Of a stretch of DNA of 64,000 nt, positions 33,753 through 42,900 are shown piece by piece. The translations under genes were made by a program, and so were the position numbers. Numbering within the stretch: position 1 is the stretch's first letter; every line of letters starts with the position of its first letter. The stretch comes from Sinomonas notoginsengisoli (GTDB lineage Bacteria; Actinomycetota; Actinomycetes; Actinomycetales; Micrococcaceae), in the NCBI RefSeq assembly GCF_021554725.1, contig NZ_JAIZDP010000005.1:124001-188000 (forward strand), read 5' to 3'. The notes below the pieces were generated by a model. The model was given only the letters and a program-made list of their open reading frames with translations, had not been told where the DNA came from and did no database searches.

Positions 33753-35353
33753 ACCTCGCCGCCAACCTCCAGAGCACCACGTGGCTCAACATGACGATCT
33801 TCGGCGTGTTCGTGGCCGTCACGATCGTGATCGTGCTCCGTGCGAGCAAGAACAACAAGACCGCCGCCGACTACTACGCGGGCGGACGCTCGTTCACCGG
33901 CGGCCAGAACGGCACGGCGATCGCAGGAGACTACCTCTCCGCGGCCTCATTCCTCGGCATCACGGGCGCGATCGCGGTCAATGGCTATGACGGATTCCTC
34001 TACTCGATCGGGTTCCTCGTGGCGTGGCTTGTCGCACTCCTGCTCGTCGCCGAGCTCCTGCGCAACACCGGCAAGTTCACCATGGCGGACGTCCTCTCGT
34101 TCCGGCTGCGGGAGAAGCCGGTGCGCATCGCGGCCGCGATCTCGACCCTCGCCGTGTGCTTCTTCTACCTCTTGGCCCAGATGGCCGGAGCCGGCGCACT
34201 CATCGCGCTCCTCCTGGGCATCTCGGACTGGGCGGGCCAGGCGATCGTCATCACCGTGGTCGGCGCCCTCATGATCACGTACGTGCTCCTCGGCGGGATG
34301 AAGGGCACCACCTGGGTGCAGATCATCAAGGCCGTCCTGCTCATCATCGGCGCGTTCGCCATGACCATCTGGGTCCTCGCAATCAACGGCTTCAACCTCT
34401 CGGCCCTGCTGGGCAGCGCTGTCGAGACGGCCGGTGCGGGCGGCGAGAAGCTCCTCAACCCGGGCCTGCAGTACGGCAAGAGCGATACGTCCAAGCTCGA
34501 CTTCGTCTCCCTCGGCCTGGCCCTCGTGCTCGGCACTGCCGCCCTGCCGCACGTGCTCATGCGCTTCTACACCGTTCCCACGGCCAAGGAGGCCCGCAAG
34601 TCAGTCGTGTGGGCCATCTGGCTCATCGGCGCGTTCTACCTCTTCACCCTCGTGCTCGGCTACGGCGCGGCTGCCCTCATCGGCGCGGACGCGATCAAGG
34701 CCGCTCCCGGCGGTGTGAACTCGGCTGCCCCGCTGCTGGCCTTCCAGCTCGGCGGCCCGCTGCTTCTGGGATTCATCTCGGCGGTCGCATTCGCCACGAT
34801 CCTCGCGGTTGTTGCCGGCCTGACGATCACCGCCGCGGCCTCGTTCGCCCACGACATCTATGCGAACGTCCTCGCCAAGGGCAAGACCACCCCGGCCTCC
34901 GAGGTCAAGGTGGCACGGCGCACCGTGGTCGTGATCGGCATCTTCGCGATCGTCGGCGGCATCTTCGCCAACGGCCAGAACGTCGCCTTCCTGGTGGCGC
35001 TCGCGTTCGCGGTGGCTGCCTCGGCCAACCTGCCCACGATCCTCTTCTCGCTCTTCTGGAAGAAGTTCACCACCAAGGGTGCGCTCTGGAGCATCTACGG
35101 CGGGCTCTCCTCGGCGATCCTGCTTATCGCGTTCTCCCCGGTGGTCTCGGGTTCGAAGACCTCGATGATCCCGAGTGCGAACTTCGCCTGGTTCCCGCTC
35201 AGCAATCCCGGCATCGTCTCGATCCCGCTCGCGTTCTTCCTCGGCTGGCTCGGAACGGTCCTGGAGAAGCGCAGCGAGAATGGTGTCAAGCAGGCCGAGA
35301 TGGAGGTCCGGTCCCTCACGGGCATCGGCGCCGAGAAGGCGGTCACGCACTGA
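33749..35353 (+). CDS. actP: Cation/acetate symporter, ActP type
   Basis: 534 residues, about thirteen helices. 'AADYYAGGRSFTGGQNG' and 'AIAGDYLSAASFLGI' near 35-65, 'PHVLMRFYTVPTAKEARKS' near 270 and 'VAGLTITAAASFAHDIYANV' near 355 match sodium/acetate symporters. It should take up acetate or related short carboxylates across the inner membrane. The ATG start lies inside the DUF485 stop. It is 36-40% the same architecture as the other symporter by eye only; the two are paralogues in the same neighbourhood. Confidence 0.93.
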   Translation: MNLAANLQSTTWLNMTIFGVFVAVTIVIVLRASKNNKTAADYYAGGRSFTGGQNGTAIAGDYLSAASFLGITGAIAVNGYDGFLYSIGFLVAWLVALLLVAELLRNTGKFTMADVLSFRLREKPVRIAAAISTLAVCFFYLLAQMAGAGALIALLLGISDWAGQAIVITVVGALMITYVLLGGMKGTTWVQIIKAVLLIIGAFAMTIWVLAINGFNLSALLGSAVETAGAGGEKLLNPGLQYGKSDTSKLDFVSLGLALVLGTAALPHVLMRFYTVPTAKEARKSVVWAIWLIGAFYLFTLVLGYGAAALIGADAIKAAPGGVNSAAPLLAFQLGGPLLLGFISAVAFATILAVVAGLTITAAASFAHDIYANVLAKGKTTPASEVKVARRTVVVIGIFAIVGGIFANGQNVAFLVALAFAVAASANLPTILFSLFWKKFTTKGALWSIYGGLSSAILLIAFSPVVSGSKTSMIPSANFAWFPLSNPGIVSIPLAFFLGWLGTVLEKRSENGVKQAEMEVRSLTGIGAEKAVTH

Positions 35354-35407
35354 CCGACGTCAGCTAGGCCTCCGCGGTAGCGCGCTGGCGTAGCTGCGCA
35401 CGACGCC

Positions 35408-35439
35408 GGGCGGCGGCTCCCAGCCGGGGGCCGCCGCCC
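35408..35439 (+). terminator. Terminator after the acetate symporter
   Basis: 10-bp perfect stem GGGCGGCGGC/GCCGCCGCCC around a 12-base loop, between the convergent symporter and Lrp genes. Confidence 0.7.
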
Positions 35440-35536
35440 GCTGTGGTTCCCGCCCCGGCCGGTTCCGGCGCTGCGCAGGCGGGCCGGGCGGCGTCGTGCG
35501 CCAGTCCCCGCCGATCCCCAAGCGTGGCCGGTGGCG

Positions 35537-36013
35537 TCAGGCGGGCGGCCGGGGGCCTCTGGCGAGGAGGGGATCCATCCTGAACGGGATCAGGTCGCCC
35601 ATGGCGAGGGCAGTGTCCGTCCGCTCGACCCCCTCCACCGCGAGGATCTTGCCGTTGATCCGGAAGAGGTCTTCGGCGTCCACGGCGACCACCCGCAAAA
35701 GCAGGTCTGCCGTGCCCGTGAGCCCGTGGCCCTCAAGGACCTCCGGAATCTGGGCGAGTTGGGCCGTGATCTCCGACAGCTTGCGCTGCTGCACGTGGAC
35801 GGTGATGAACGCCAGGAGTGGGTAACCCAAGGAAGTGGGGTTGATACGCCTGTCGAACGCGAGGAACGCGTGGCCCGCCTCGAGGCGGGCCAGCCGGGCC
35901 TGCACCGTGTTGCGGGAGAGACCCAGCTCTTGGGCGAGGGCGACGACAGTGCGCCGCGGATCATGCGTGAGGGCCCGCAGAATCCGGGCGTCGGTGGCGT
36001 CCACGACGTGCAT
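35537..36013 (-). CDS. Lrp/AsnC-family transcriptional regulator
   Basis: 158 residues. N-terminal winged HTH ('DATDARILRALTHDPRRTV', 'LGLSRNTVQARLARLEA') and a C-terminal RAM effector domain ('AFITVHVQQRKLSEITAQL', 'GTADLLLRVVAVDAEDL'). It is divergent from the branched-chain dehydrogenase operon across about 150 bases, the arrangement of BdkR/BkdR-type activators that respond to branched-chain amino acids. The ATG at 36013 is preferred over upstream codons because a TAGTCT lies 7 bases before it. Confidence 0.93.
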   Translation of the reverse strand: MHVVDATDARILRALTHDPRRTVVALAQELGLSRNTVQARLARLEAGHAFLAFDRRINPTSLGYPLLAFITVHVQQRKLSEITAQLAQIPEVLEGHGLTGTADLLLRVVAVDAEDLFRINGKILAVEGVERTDTALAMGDLIPFRMDPLLARGPRPPA

Positions 36014-36020
36014 GCTGCGC

Positions 36021-36026
36021 AGACTA
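36021..36026 (-). promoter_or_regulatory. Leaderless-type -10 of the Lrp gene
   Basis: TAGTCT on the minus strand ends 7 bases before the ATG at 36013. Confidence 0.45.
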
Positions 36027-36096
36027 GCACGCCAGGCGGGCTCCGTTCTGGGCATCCTGATCACTTTTTCAGGGATTGGTTGTACCCCCTGTGCCT

Positions 36097-36112
36097 TGTG
36101 AGTATGGTCACA
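36097..36112 (+). promoter_or_regulatory. CRP/GlxR-type operator before the branched-chain dehydrogenase operon
   Basis: TGTGA-GTATGG-TCACA, a full match to the TGTGA-N6-TCACA consensus of CRP-family regulators. It lies 52 bases before the chosen GTG start of the E1 alpha gene. Confidence 0.75.
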
Positions 36113-36164
36113 TTAACCCGGCGGCCTACAGGCCTCCCGAGACCAGAGAGGGATGCGAACCACA

Positions 36165-37304
36165 GTGTCCACTTACCAGATGTTGACTGGCGACGACGGC
36201 TCGCCGATCCAGCTTCTCTCGCCCACCGGCGAACGCCGACACCATGAGCGGTACGACCGCCTCATCGAGGACATCGATCGCGGCGCGCTGGTGGCGCTCT
36301 ACGAAGACATGGTGGTGGCGCGGCGCATCGACGCCGAGGGCACCGCGCTCCAACGCCAGGGCCAATTGGGCCTGTGGCCCCCGTTCGTCGGCCAGGAGGC
36401 GGCCCAGATCGGGTCCGCCCACGCGATCCGCAGCGACGACTTCATCTTCGCCAGCTATCGGGAGATCGCCGTGGCCTACGTGCGCGGGATCCCCGCTCCC
36501 GATCTCATGAAGCAGTGGCGCGGCACAGCGAACGCCGGTTGGGACCCGTCCACCTTCAACATGGCCCCCACCCAGGTGGTCATCGGGGCCCAGACGCTGC
36601 ACGCGGTCGGATACGCGATGGGCGTGCAGTTCGACGGCGCGGAGACCGCCGTCATCACCTACTTCGGCGACGGCGCGACGAGCCAGGGCGACGTGAACGA
36701 GTCCATGGTCTTCGCCGCGAGCTTCCAGGCGCCCGTTGTCTTCTTCTGCCAGAACAACCACTGGGCGATCTCGGAGCCGGTGGGCCTGCAGGCACACGTT
36801 CCGATCGGCCTGCGCGCCCCCGGCTTCGGGATCCCCAGTGTGCGGGTTGACGGCAACGACGTGCTCGCGTGCCTCGCTGTAACCCGCGAGGCCCTCCAGC
36901 GCGCACGTTCTGGAAACGGCCCCTCCTACATCGAGGCCGTGACCTACCGCATGGGGGCGCACACCACGGCGGACGATCCGACGCGGTACAGGGACGCGAA
37001 CGAGCTCGAGGACTGGAGGAGCCGGGATCCTATCAGCCGCCTCGAGGCGCACCTCGCCGACCTCGGCTTCCTCGACGACGCCCTCCGCGGGCGGGTGGCC
37101 GAGAAGGCTGACGCGGTGGCAGCCTCGCTCCGCGAGGCGACGATCAACATGCCGGAGCCCGAACCGCAGGAACTTCTCGAGCACGTCTACGCCGGTCCGC
37201 ATCCGATCCTCGACCGGCAGTTGGACTACCTCCAGCGCTACCATGCGGGATTCGCGGACGATGCGGCCCACTCCGCAGGCACGCACGCTGAGGGAGGCCA
37301 CTGA
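36165..37304 (+). CDS. bkdA: Branched-chain 2-oxoacid dehydrogenase E1, alpha subunit
   Basis: 379 residues, thiamine-diphosphate enzyme. The ThDP motif starts 'GDGATSQGDVNESM' near 166 and ends about 28 residues on with 'CQNNHWAIS' (GDG...NN); 'PPFVGQEAAQIGSAHAI' and 'TYRMGAHTTADDPTRYR' are E1 alpha hallmarks of the branched-chain type rather than pyruvate dehydrogenase. It decarboxylates the 2-oxo acids from Leu, Ile and Val. The GTG at 36165 (MSTYQ...) is preferred because an ATG at 36153 directly abuts the GAGAGGG ribosome binding site. One-base overlap with the beta gene. Confidence 0.9.
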   Translation: MSTYQMLTGDDGSPIQLLSPTGERRHHERYDRLIEDIDRGALVALYEDMVVARRIDAEGTALQRQGQLGLWPPFVGQEAAQIGSAHAIRSDDFIFASYREIAVAYVRGIPAPDLMKQWRGTANAGWDPSTFNMAPTQVVIGAQTLHAVGYAMGVQFDGAETAVITYFGDGATSQGDVNESMVFAASFQAPVVFFCQNNHWAISEPVGLQAHVPIGLRAPGFGIPSVRVDGNDVLACLAVTREALQRARSGNGPSYIEAVTYRMGAHTTADDPTRYRDANELEDWRSRDPISRLEAHLADLGFLDDALRGRVAEKADAVAASLREATINMPEPEPQELLEHVYAGPHPILDRQLDYLQRYHAGFADDAAHSAGTHAEGGH

Positions 37305-38323
37305 TGTCTGACATGACGTTCGCGAAGGCCATCAATTCCGGCCTGCGCAAGGCGATGGAGCGGGACCCGAAGGTCGTGCTCATGGGAGAGGACATCGGCA
37401 GGCTGGGCGGGGTCTTCCGCATCACCGACGGACTCCAGAAGGACTTCGGGTCCCACCGCGTCATCGACACGCCCCTCGCCGAGTCCGGGATCATGGGCAC
37501 GGCGATCGGCATGGCGTTTCGCGGTTACCGCCCGGTGGTCGAGATCCAGTTCGACGGCTTCGTGTACCCGGCGTTCGACCAGATCGTCGCCCAGGTGGCC
37601 AAGCTCCACTACCGCACGCGCGGCGCGGTGAAGGTGCCGATCACGCTGCGCCTTCCGTTCGGGGGCGGGATCGGCTCCCCGGAGCACCACTCGGAGTCGC
37701 CGGAGGCGTATTTCGCGCACACGGCCGGCCTCCGCGTGGTCACACCGTCCAACCCCCAGGACGCCTACACGATGATCCAGGAGGCGATCGCGTGCGATGA
37801 CCCCGTGGTGTTCCTCGAGCCGAAGCGCCGGTACCACGACAAGGGCAGCGTGGACGAGGACCTCGTGCCCGACTCGAGCGCCCTCGCGATGGGCTCGGCG
37901 CGCGTGGCTGCGGAGGGCTCCGATGTGACCCTCGTGGCCTACGGGCCGATGGTGCGCATCTGCCTCGACGCCGCCGTCGCCGCCGCGGACGAGGGCGTCT
38001 CGGTCGAAGTCATCGACCTCCGGTCCCTCTCGCCCGTGGACTACGGGCCCCTCGAGAGGTCGGTGAAGAAGACCGGTCGCCTCGTCGTTGCCCATGAGGC
38101 ATCGAGGACCCTCGGCCTCGGAGCCGAGCTCGCCGCCGAGATCACCGAGCGCTGCTTCTACCACCTCGAGCACGCGCCCGTGCGTGTCACCGGCTTCGAC
38201 GTGCCGTACCCGCCGTCCAAGCTCGAGTTCCACCACCTGCCGGATCTCGACCGGGTCCTGGATGGCGTGGACCGCGCGCTGGACCGCCCCAATTCGATGA
38301 GCGGCACCGAGGAAGACGCATGA
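37304..38323 (+). CDS. bkdB: Branched-chain 2-oxoacid dehydrogenase E1, beta subunit
   Basis: 339 residues, the usual size. 'VVLMGEDIGRLGGVF' near 24, 'DTPLAESGIMGTAIGMAFRG' near 52-71 and 'GGIGSPEHHSESPEAYFAHT' near 122-141 are E1 beta motifs; the C-terminal 'VAHEASRTLGLGAELAAEI' belongs to the transketolase C domain. It forms the heterotetramer with the alpha subunit. The start overlaps the alpha stop (TGATG), and the stop overlaps the E2 start (ATGA). Confidence 0.95.
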   Translation: MSDMTFAKAINSGLRKAMERDPKVVLMGEDIGRLGGVFRITDGLQKDFGSHRVIDTPLAESGIMGTAIGMAFRGYRPVVEIQFDGFVYPAFDQIVAQVAKLHYRTRGAVKVPITLRLPFGGGIGSPEHHSESPEAYFAHTAGLRVVTPSNPQDAYTMIQEAIACDDPVVFLEPKRRYHDKGSVDEDLVPDSSALAMGSARVAAEGSDVTLVAYGPMVRICLDAAVAAADEGVSVEVIDLRSLSPVDYGPLERSVKKTGRLVVAHEASRTLGLGAELAAEITERCFYHLEHAPVRVTGFDVPYPPSKLEFHHLPDLDRVLDGVDRALDRPNSMSGTEEDA

Positions 38324-39729
38324 GCGCGGCAGCCGTGGACCCGACGCCGGAGACCGTGACCCGCACGTTCCTGCTGCCCGACCTCGGCGAGGGCCTCACC
38401 GAGTCCGAGATCGTCGCGTGGCGTGTCTCGGTGGGTGACGCGGTCACCCTGAACCAGGTGATCGGTGAGGTGGAGACGGCCAAGGCTGTCGTGGAGCTTC
38501 CCAGCCCTTACACCGGCAGGGTCACGGCTCTGCTCGCCGAGCCTGGCGATGTGGTGGCCGTCGGTGCGCCGGTCGCCGAGTTCGAGGTAGCGGACGACGC
38601 CGCCCGGCCGCCCACCGCGTCCGGGCCGCCATCCGACGTGGGAACCGCCAAGGCCGCCAGCGCGCCATCACAGCGGCAGGCGACGCTTGTGGGCTATGGC
38701 GCGATGCCGGAGAGCGGCGCCCGGCCAGCCCGCCGCGCCCGCGCATGGGCGGGTGCCGAGCCGCGGGTGGTCGAGGGCGGCGGAGGGGCGCGGACCCGCG
38801 ACGCGTCAGCGGAGCGTCAGTCCTCGGCGGCTGCCGAGCGCCCCCGATCCACGCCTCCCGTGCGCAAGCTCGCGAAGGACCTCGGCGTGGACCTCGCCGC
38901 GGTCAGCGGTTCGGGCGTGCGAGGGCTTATCACCCGGGCTGACGTGCTCGCCTCGAGTGGAAGCCTTTCCGCCCCCGAGGCAGCGCCCCCGGCGGGTGCC
39001 CCGACCGCGTTGGAGGGGGGCGGCGTCGCGCGCGAGACACGAACGCCGATCAAGGGGGTGCGCAAGGCCACCGCGGCGGCCATGGTCGCGAGCGCCTTCA
39101 CTGCTCCGCACGCGAGCGAGTTCCTCACCGTCGACGTCACGCCGGCGATGGAGCTGATCGGCCGGCTCACGTCCAACAGGGCGTTCGCCGGGCTCAAGGT
39201 CACTCCGCTCACGCTTGTGGCGAAGGCACTGCTGATCGCGCTCACTCGGAACCCGACGCTCAACTCCCGTTGGGACGAGGACGCACAGGAGATCGTGCAG
39301 TACCACTACGTGAATTTGGGGATCGCGGCCGCGACGCCGCGCGGGCTCATCGTGCCGAACCTCAAGGACGCGCAGGACCTCTCGCTCGCCGGGCTCGCCG
39401 AAGCGATCGCGCAGCTCGCGCAGACGGCGAGGGACGGCCACACGAACCAGACGGAGCTTTCTGGGGGCACCATCTCGATCACCAACATCGGAGTGTTCGG
39501 CATCGACGCCGGGACCCCAATCCTCAGCCCCGGCGAGGCGGCGATCCTCGCGATGGGCCAGGTACGGCGGCTCCCGTGGGAGCACGCCGGGGAGGTCGCG
39601 CTGCGACAGGTGATGACGCTCTCGCTCTCGTTCGACCATCGCCTTGTGGACGGAGAGCAGGCCTCACGGTTCCTCGCCGACGTGGGGGCCATACTGGCCG
39701 ATCCGGGGATGGTCCTCACCATGGTCTGA
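38320..39729 (+). CDS. bkdC: Branched-chain 2-oxoacid dehydrogenase E2, lipoyl acyltransferase
   Basis: 469 residues. A single lipoyl domain (about 10-85) has the lipoylated lysine K55 in 'VETAKAVVEL'. An Ala/Pro-rich linker and a peripheral-subunit-binding domain (about 178-212, 'PPVRKLAKDLGVDLAAV') follow, then the catalytic domain with 'SFDHRLVDGEQ' (H440, D444). It moves the acyl group to CoA. There is no E3 (dihydrolipoamide dehydrogenase) gene after it, so E3 must come from elsewhere in the genome. Confidence 0.95.
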   Translation: MSAAAVDPTPETVTRTFLLPDLGEGLTESEIVAWRVSVGDAVTLNQVIGEVETAKAVVELPSPYTGRVTALLAEPGDVVAVGAPVAEFEVADDAARPPTASGPPSDVGTAKAASAPSQRQATLVGYGAMPESGARPARRARAWAGAEPRVVEGGGGARTRDASAERQSSAAAERPRSTPPVRKLAKDLGVDLAAVSGSGVRGLITRADVLASSGSLSAPEAAPPAGAPTALEGGGVARETRTPIKGVRKATAAAMVASAFTAPHASEFLTVDVTPAMELIGRLTSNRAFAGLKVTPLTLVAKALLIALTRNPTLNSRWDEDAQEIVQYHYVNLGIAAATPRGLIVPNLKDAQDLSLAGLAEAIAQLAQTARDGHTNQTELSGGTISITNIGVFGIDAGTPILSPGEAAILAMGQVRRLPWEHAGEVALRQVMTLSLSFDHRLVDGEQASRFLADVGAILADPGMVLTMV

Positions 39730-39932
39730 GGCGGTCGAAGACCCCGAAACGCTCCGCTCGAGATCCTCAAAGCCTCCCGCTACGGCACGGGACGTCGATG
39801 CATCCGTGCCTGGAGCAAGTAGTGCGGCTCCAAATACGAGTACCAAAGTCACTTGCCTGCCTCTGCACCGCCTATATGCTCACCCGTAGTGAACCGCTTT
39901 CGCGCGGGCGGACTGGGGGAGGGAGCTCGAAG

Positions 39933-42900
39933 ATGGGGCGGACTGCACAGGGTCGGGCAGGGAAAACATCACGGCGCGGTACCCCGGGTGCTAGGGGGCG
40001 GTCCATCCGCAGCTCTTGGCGCCCGGGGTCCTTGCTGCTGGCTGCGGTGCTCGCGCTCGTCGCGCTGCTCGTCGGCCAGGCAGCCTCGGGTGACGTCGGG
40101 ACGATCGCCGTCGGCCCGATGCGCACAGCGTGGGACAACAATGAGCCTGCGCTGACCCCATCCTCGGTGGGATCCTCGACGTTCGGCAAGCTCTTCTCCA
40201 CGGCCGTGGACGGGCAGGTCTATGCGCAGCCCCTCGTGGTCGGCGGGACCGTTATCGCGGCCACCGAGAATAATCAGGTCTACGGACTCGACGGGACCAC
40301 CGGCGCAGTCGCATGGCAGCGCTCCCTGGGGCCCTCTTGGCCGGCGTCGATGGTGGGCTGCGGTGACCTCGTGCCGAACATCGGTGTCACGTCGACACCG
40401 GTCTACGATCCGGCGACCGGCAGCGTCTTGCTCATGGCGAAGACGAATGACGGAGCGAGTCCTCAGCTCCCTCATTGGTACATGCATTCGCTCGACGTCA
40501 CCACGGGTGCGGAGCGTGCGGGCTTCCCCGTGCTCATCGACGGTGCTCCGACCAACGACCCCACCAGACCCTTCAACGCGATGACCGAGATGCAGCGTCC
40601 CGCGCTGCTTCTCCTGGGCGGTGTGGTGTACGCGGCCTTCGGTGGACACTGTGACTACAGCCCCTATGTCGGGTATGTCGTGGGCGTGTCCACGAGCGGA
40701 CGTCAAACGACGATGTGGGCGACGGAATCGGGTACGAGCAACGCAGGTGGCGGCATCTGGCAGTCTGGCGGCGGACTGGCCTCGGACGGCCCTGGTCAGA
40801 TCCTGTTCACCTCCGGGAACGGCATTGCGCCGCCTCCCGGTCCGGGCACAACGCCGCCGACCACGCTCGCCGAGTCGGTGGTCCGGCTGAACGTGGGCAG
40901 CGACGGCAATCTCACTGCGACTGACTTCTTCAGCCCGGCGAACAACGCGAGGCTCAACACCGATGATGCGGATCTCGGCTCCGGCAGCCCCTTGGCGATC
41001 CCCGACGGCTACGGCACACCGGCGCACCCTCACCTCGCCACCCAGGTCGGGAAAGCTGGGCAGGTGTACCTTCTGGACCGTGACCATCTGGGCGGCATGG
41101 CCCAGGGAGCTGGCGGAACCGATGCGGTGCTTGACAAGGCTGGTCCCTACAACGGGGTGTGGGGCCGTCAGGCGTTCCTCGGCACGAGCCAGGGCGGATA
41201 TCTCTACCAAGTAGAGAGCAGCGGGTACCTGCGCGCGTTCCGGGTCGTCCCGGGCAGCACGGGAGGGGTGAGCCTGGCCGCCGTCGGAACGTCCACGGGC
41301 ACCTTCGGCTTTTCCTCGGGTTCGCCTGTTGTCACCTCGACTGGGACCGACGGATCATCCGCCCTCGTGTGGGTGGTGTACGCGGCCAATGGCAGTGGAT
41401 CCAGCGCGGAGCTCCGAGCCTACCGGGCGATCCCGGACGCTACCGGCGCCCTTCAGCAGGTCTTCGCGGCTCCGATCGGAACCGCGGCCAAGTTCTCGTC
41501 GGTTGCCACGGACGGGGGCCACGTGTACGTCGGAACGCGTGACGGCCATGTCTACGGCTTCGGGTCACCAACCCACGCTGCCGTCGGCGCCACAGGTACC
41601 GACCTCGGCCAGGCCCAGGTCGGAGCCGTCGGCGGCGGCACCGTCACCGTCACCGCAGCGCGCCCGGTGACGATCACCGCGATTACCTCGGCCGCACCGT
41701 TCGGAATTTCGCCTGCCCCCGCGCTGCCCGTGACGCTGCCTGCAGGTGGGACACTTGCCGTTCCGGTCACCTTCTCGCCGACCGTCGCCGGACAGGCGAA
41801 CGGCAACCTCTCGGTGACGACCTCGGACGGCGAAACAGACCTCTTGGGCGTCCACGCGATCGGGACCAAGGACGGCCTCGGCGCCACGCCGTCCGCCATG
41901 ACCTTCACCGACGTGCCGACGCAGTCGATCAGCCGCCATACCGTCAACATCGTCAACACGGGCACAACGGTCGTCACGATTACGGGCGTAGCTCAGCCGG
42001 CGACCAGTAGCCTCACCGTCGACCCAAGCACCCTTCCGGCCGTGGGACAGCAGATACAGCCGCTTGCGTCTGTCCCGGTCTCGGTCAGCTACAGCCCCAC
42101 CACCACGGCCGCGGTCAGCGATTCGCTCGTCGTGACCAGCAACCTTGGCGGCGTCACAGTGCCCATCACCGCTACAGCTGTATCGGGAGCATCGCACCTT
42201 CAATTGCCGGCGTCGCTGGACTTCGGTGACGTCCCCGTCGGTGCCTCCTCGACCCGCTCCTTCCAGATCAAGAACACGGGCAACATCCCACTCACCATTA
42301 CTAAGGCGAAGGCGCCCCTCGGGGTGTTCTCGACGACGACTCCTCTTGCTGAAGGGCTTGTCCTGCCAGCCGGCCAGTCGGTCTACCAGAGCGTCACCTT
42401 CACCCCGACAGCGGCCGGCCAGGCAGGAACCACAGGCACCTACTACCTGATCACGTCCGATGACGGGCAGGGAGCCCTCGAGGTCATGCTGACCGGCAAC
42501 GGAGTCGACGACCCGATCGCGATCAAGGCACAGCAGGTCGGCGGAGGCAATCTCTGGTCGGCCCTCGGTGTTGCGACCTCTGCGGAGTACACCGTCGGTG
42601 TTGGCAAGTGCCAGGACTACCAGCGGGGCGTGATCTGCTGGTCGCCGGCGACGGGTGCGCACGAGGTGCACGGCGGGATCTACCTGCAGTACGCGGACGC
42701 GGGGGGCGCGGGTGGCTTCCTCGGCTTCCCGACGACCGATGAGCAGGGGACATCCGACGGTGTCGGGCGGTTCAACGACTTCTCGGGGTCGAGCGGGTCC
42801 TCGATCTACTGGACGCCGTCGACGGGGGCGCACGAGGTGCACGGGGGGATCCGCGCCACATGGATGTCGGCTGGCGGGGCGCTGGGCTTCATGGGCTATC

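Noticed and set aside
39270-39932. Apparent upstream extension of the LGFP protein into the bkdC gene
   Set aside because: The extra sequence is Arg-rich shadow text of bkdC; the real start at 39933 has a strong ribosome binding site and a signal-like helix.
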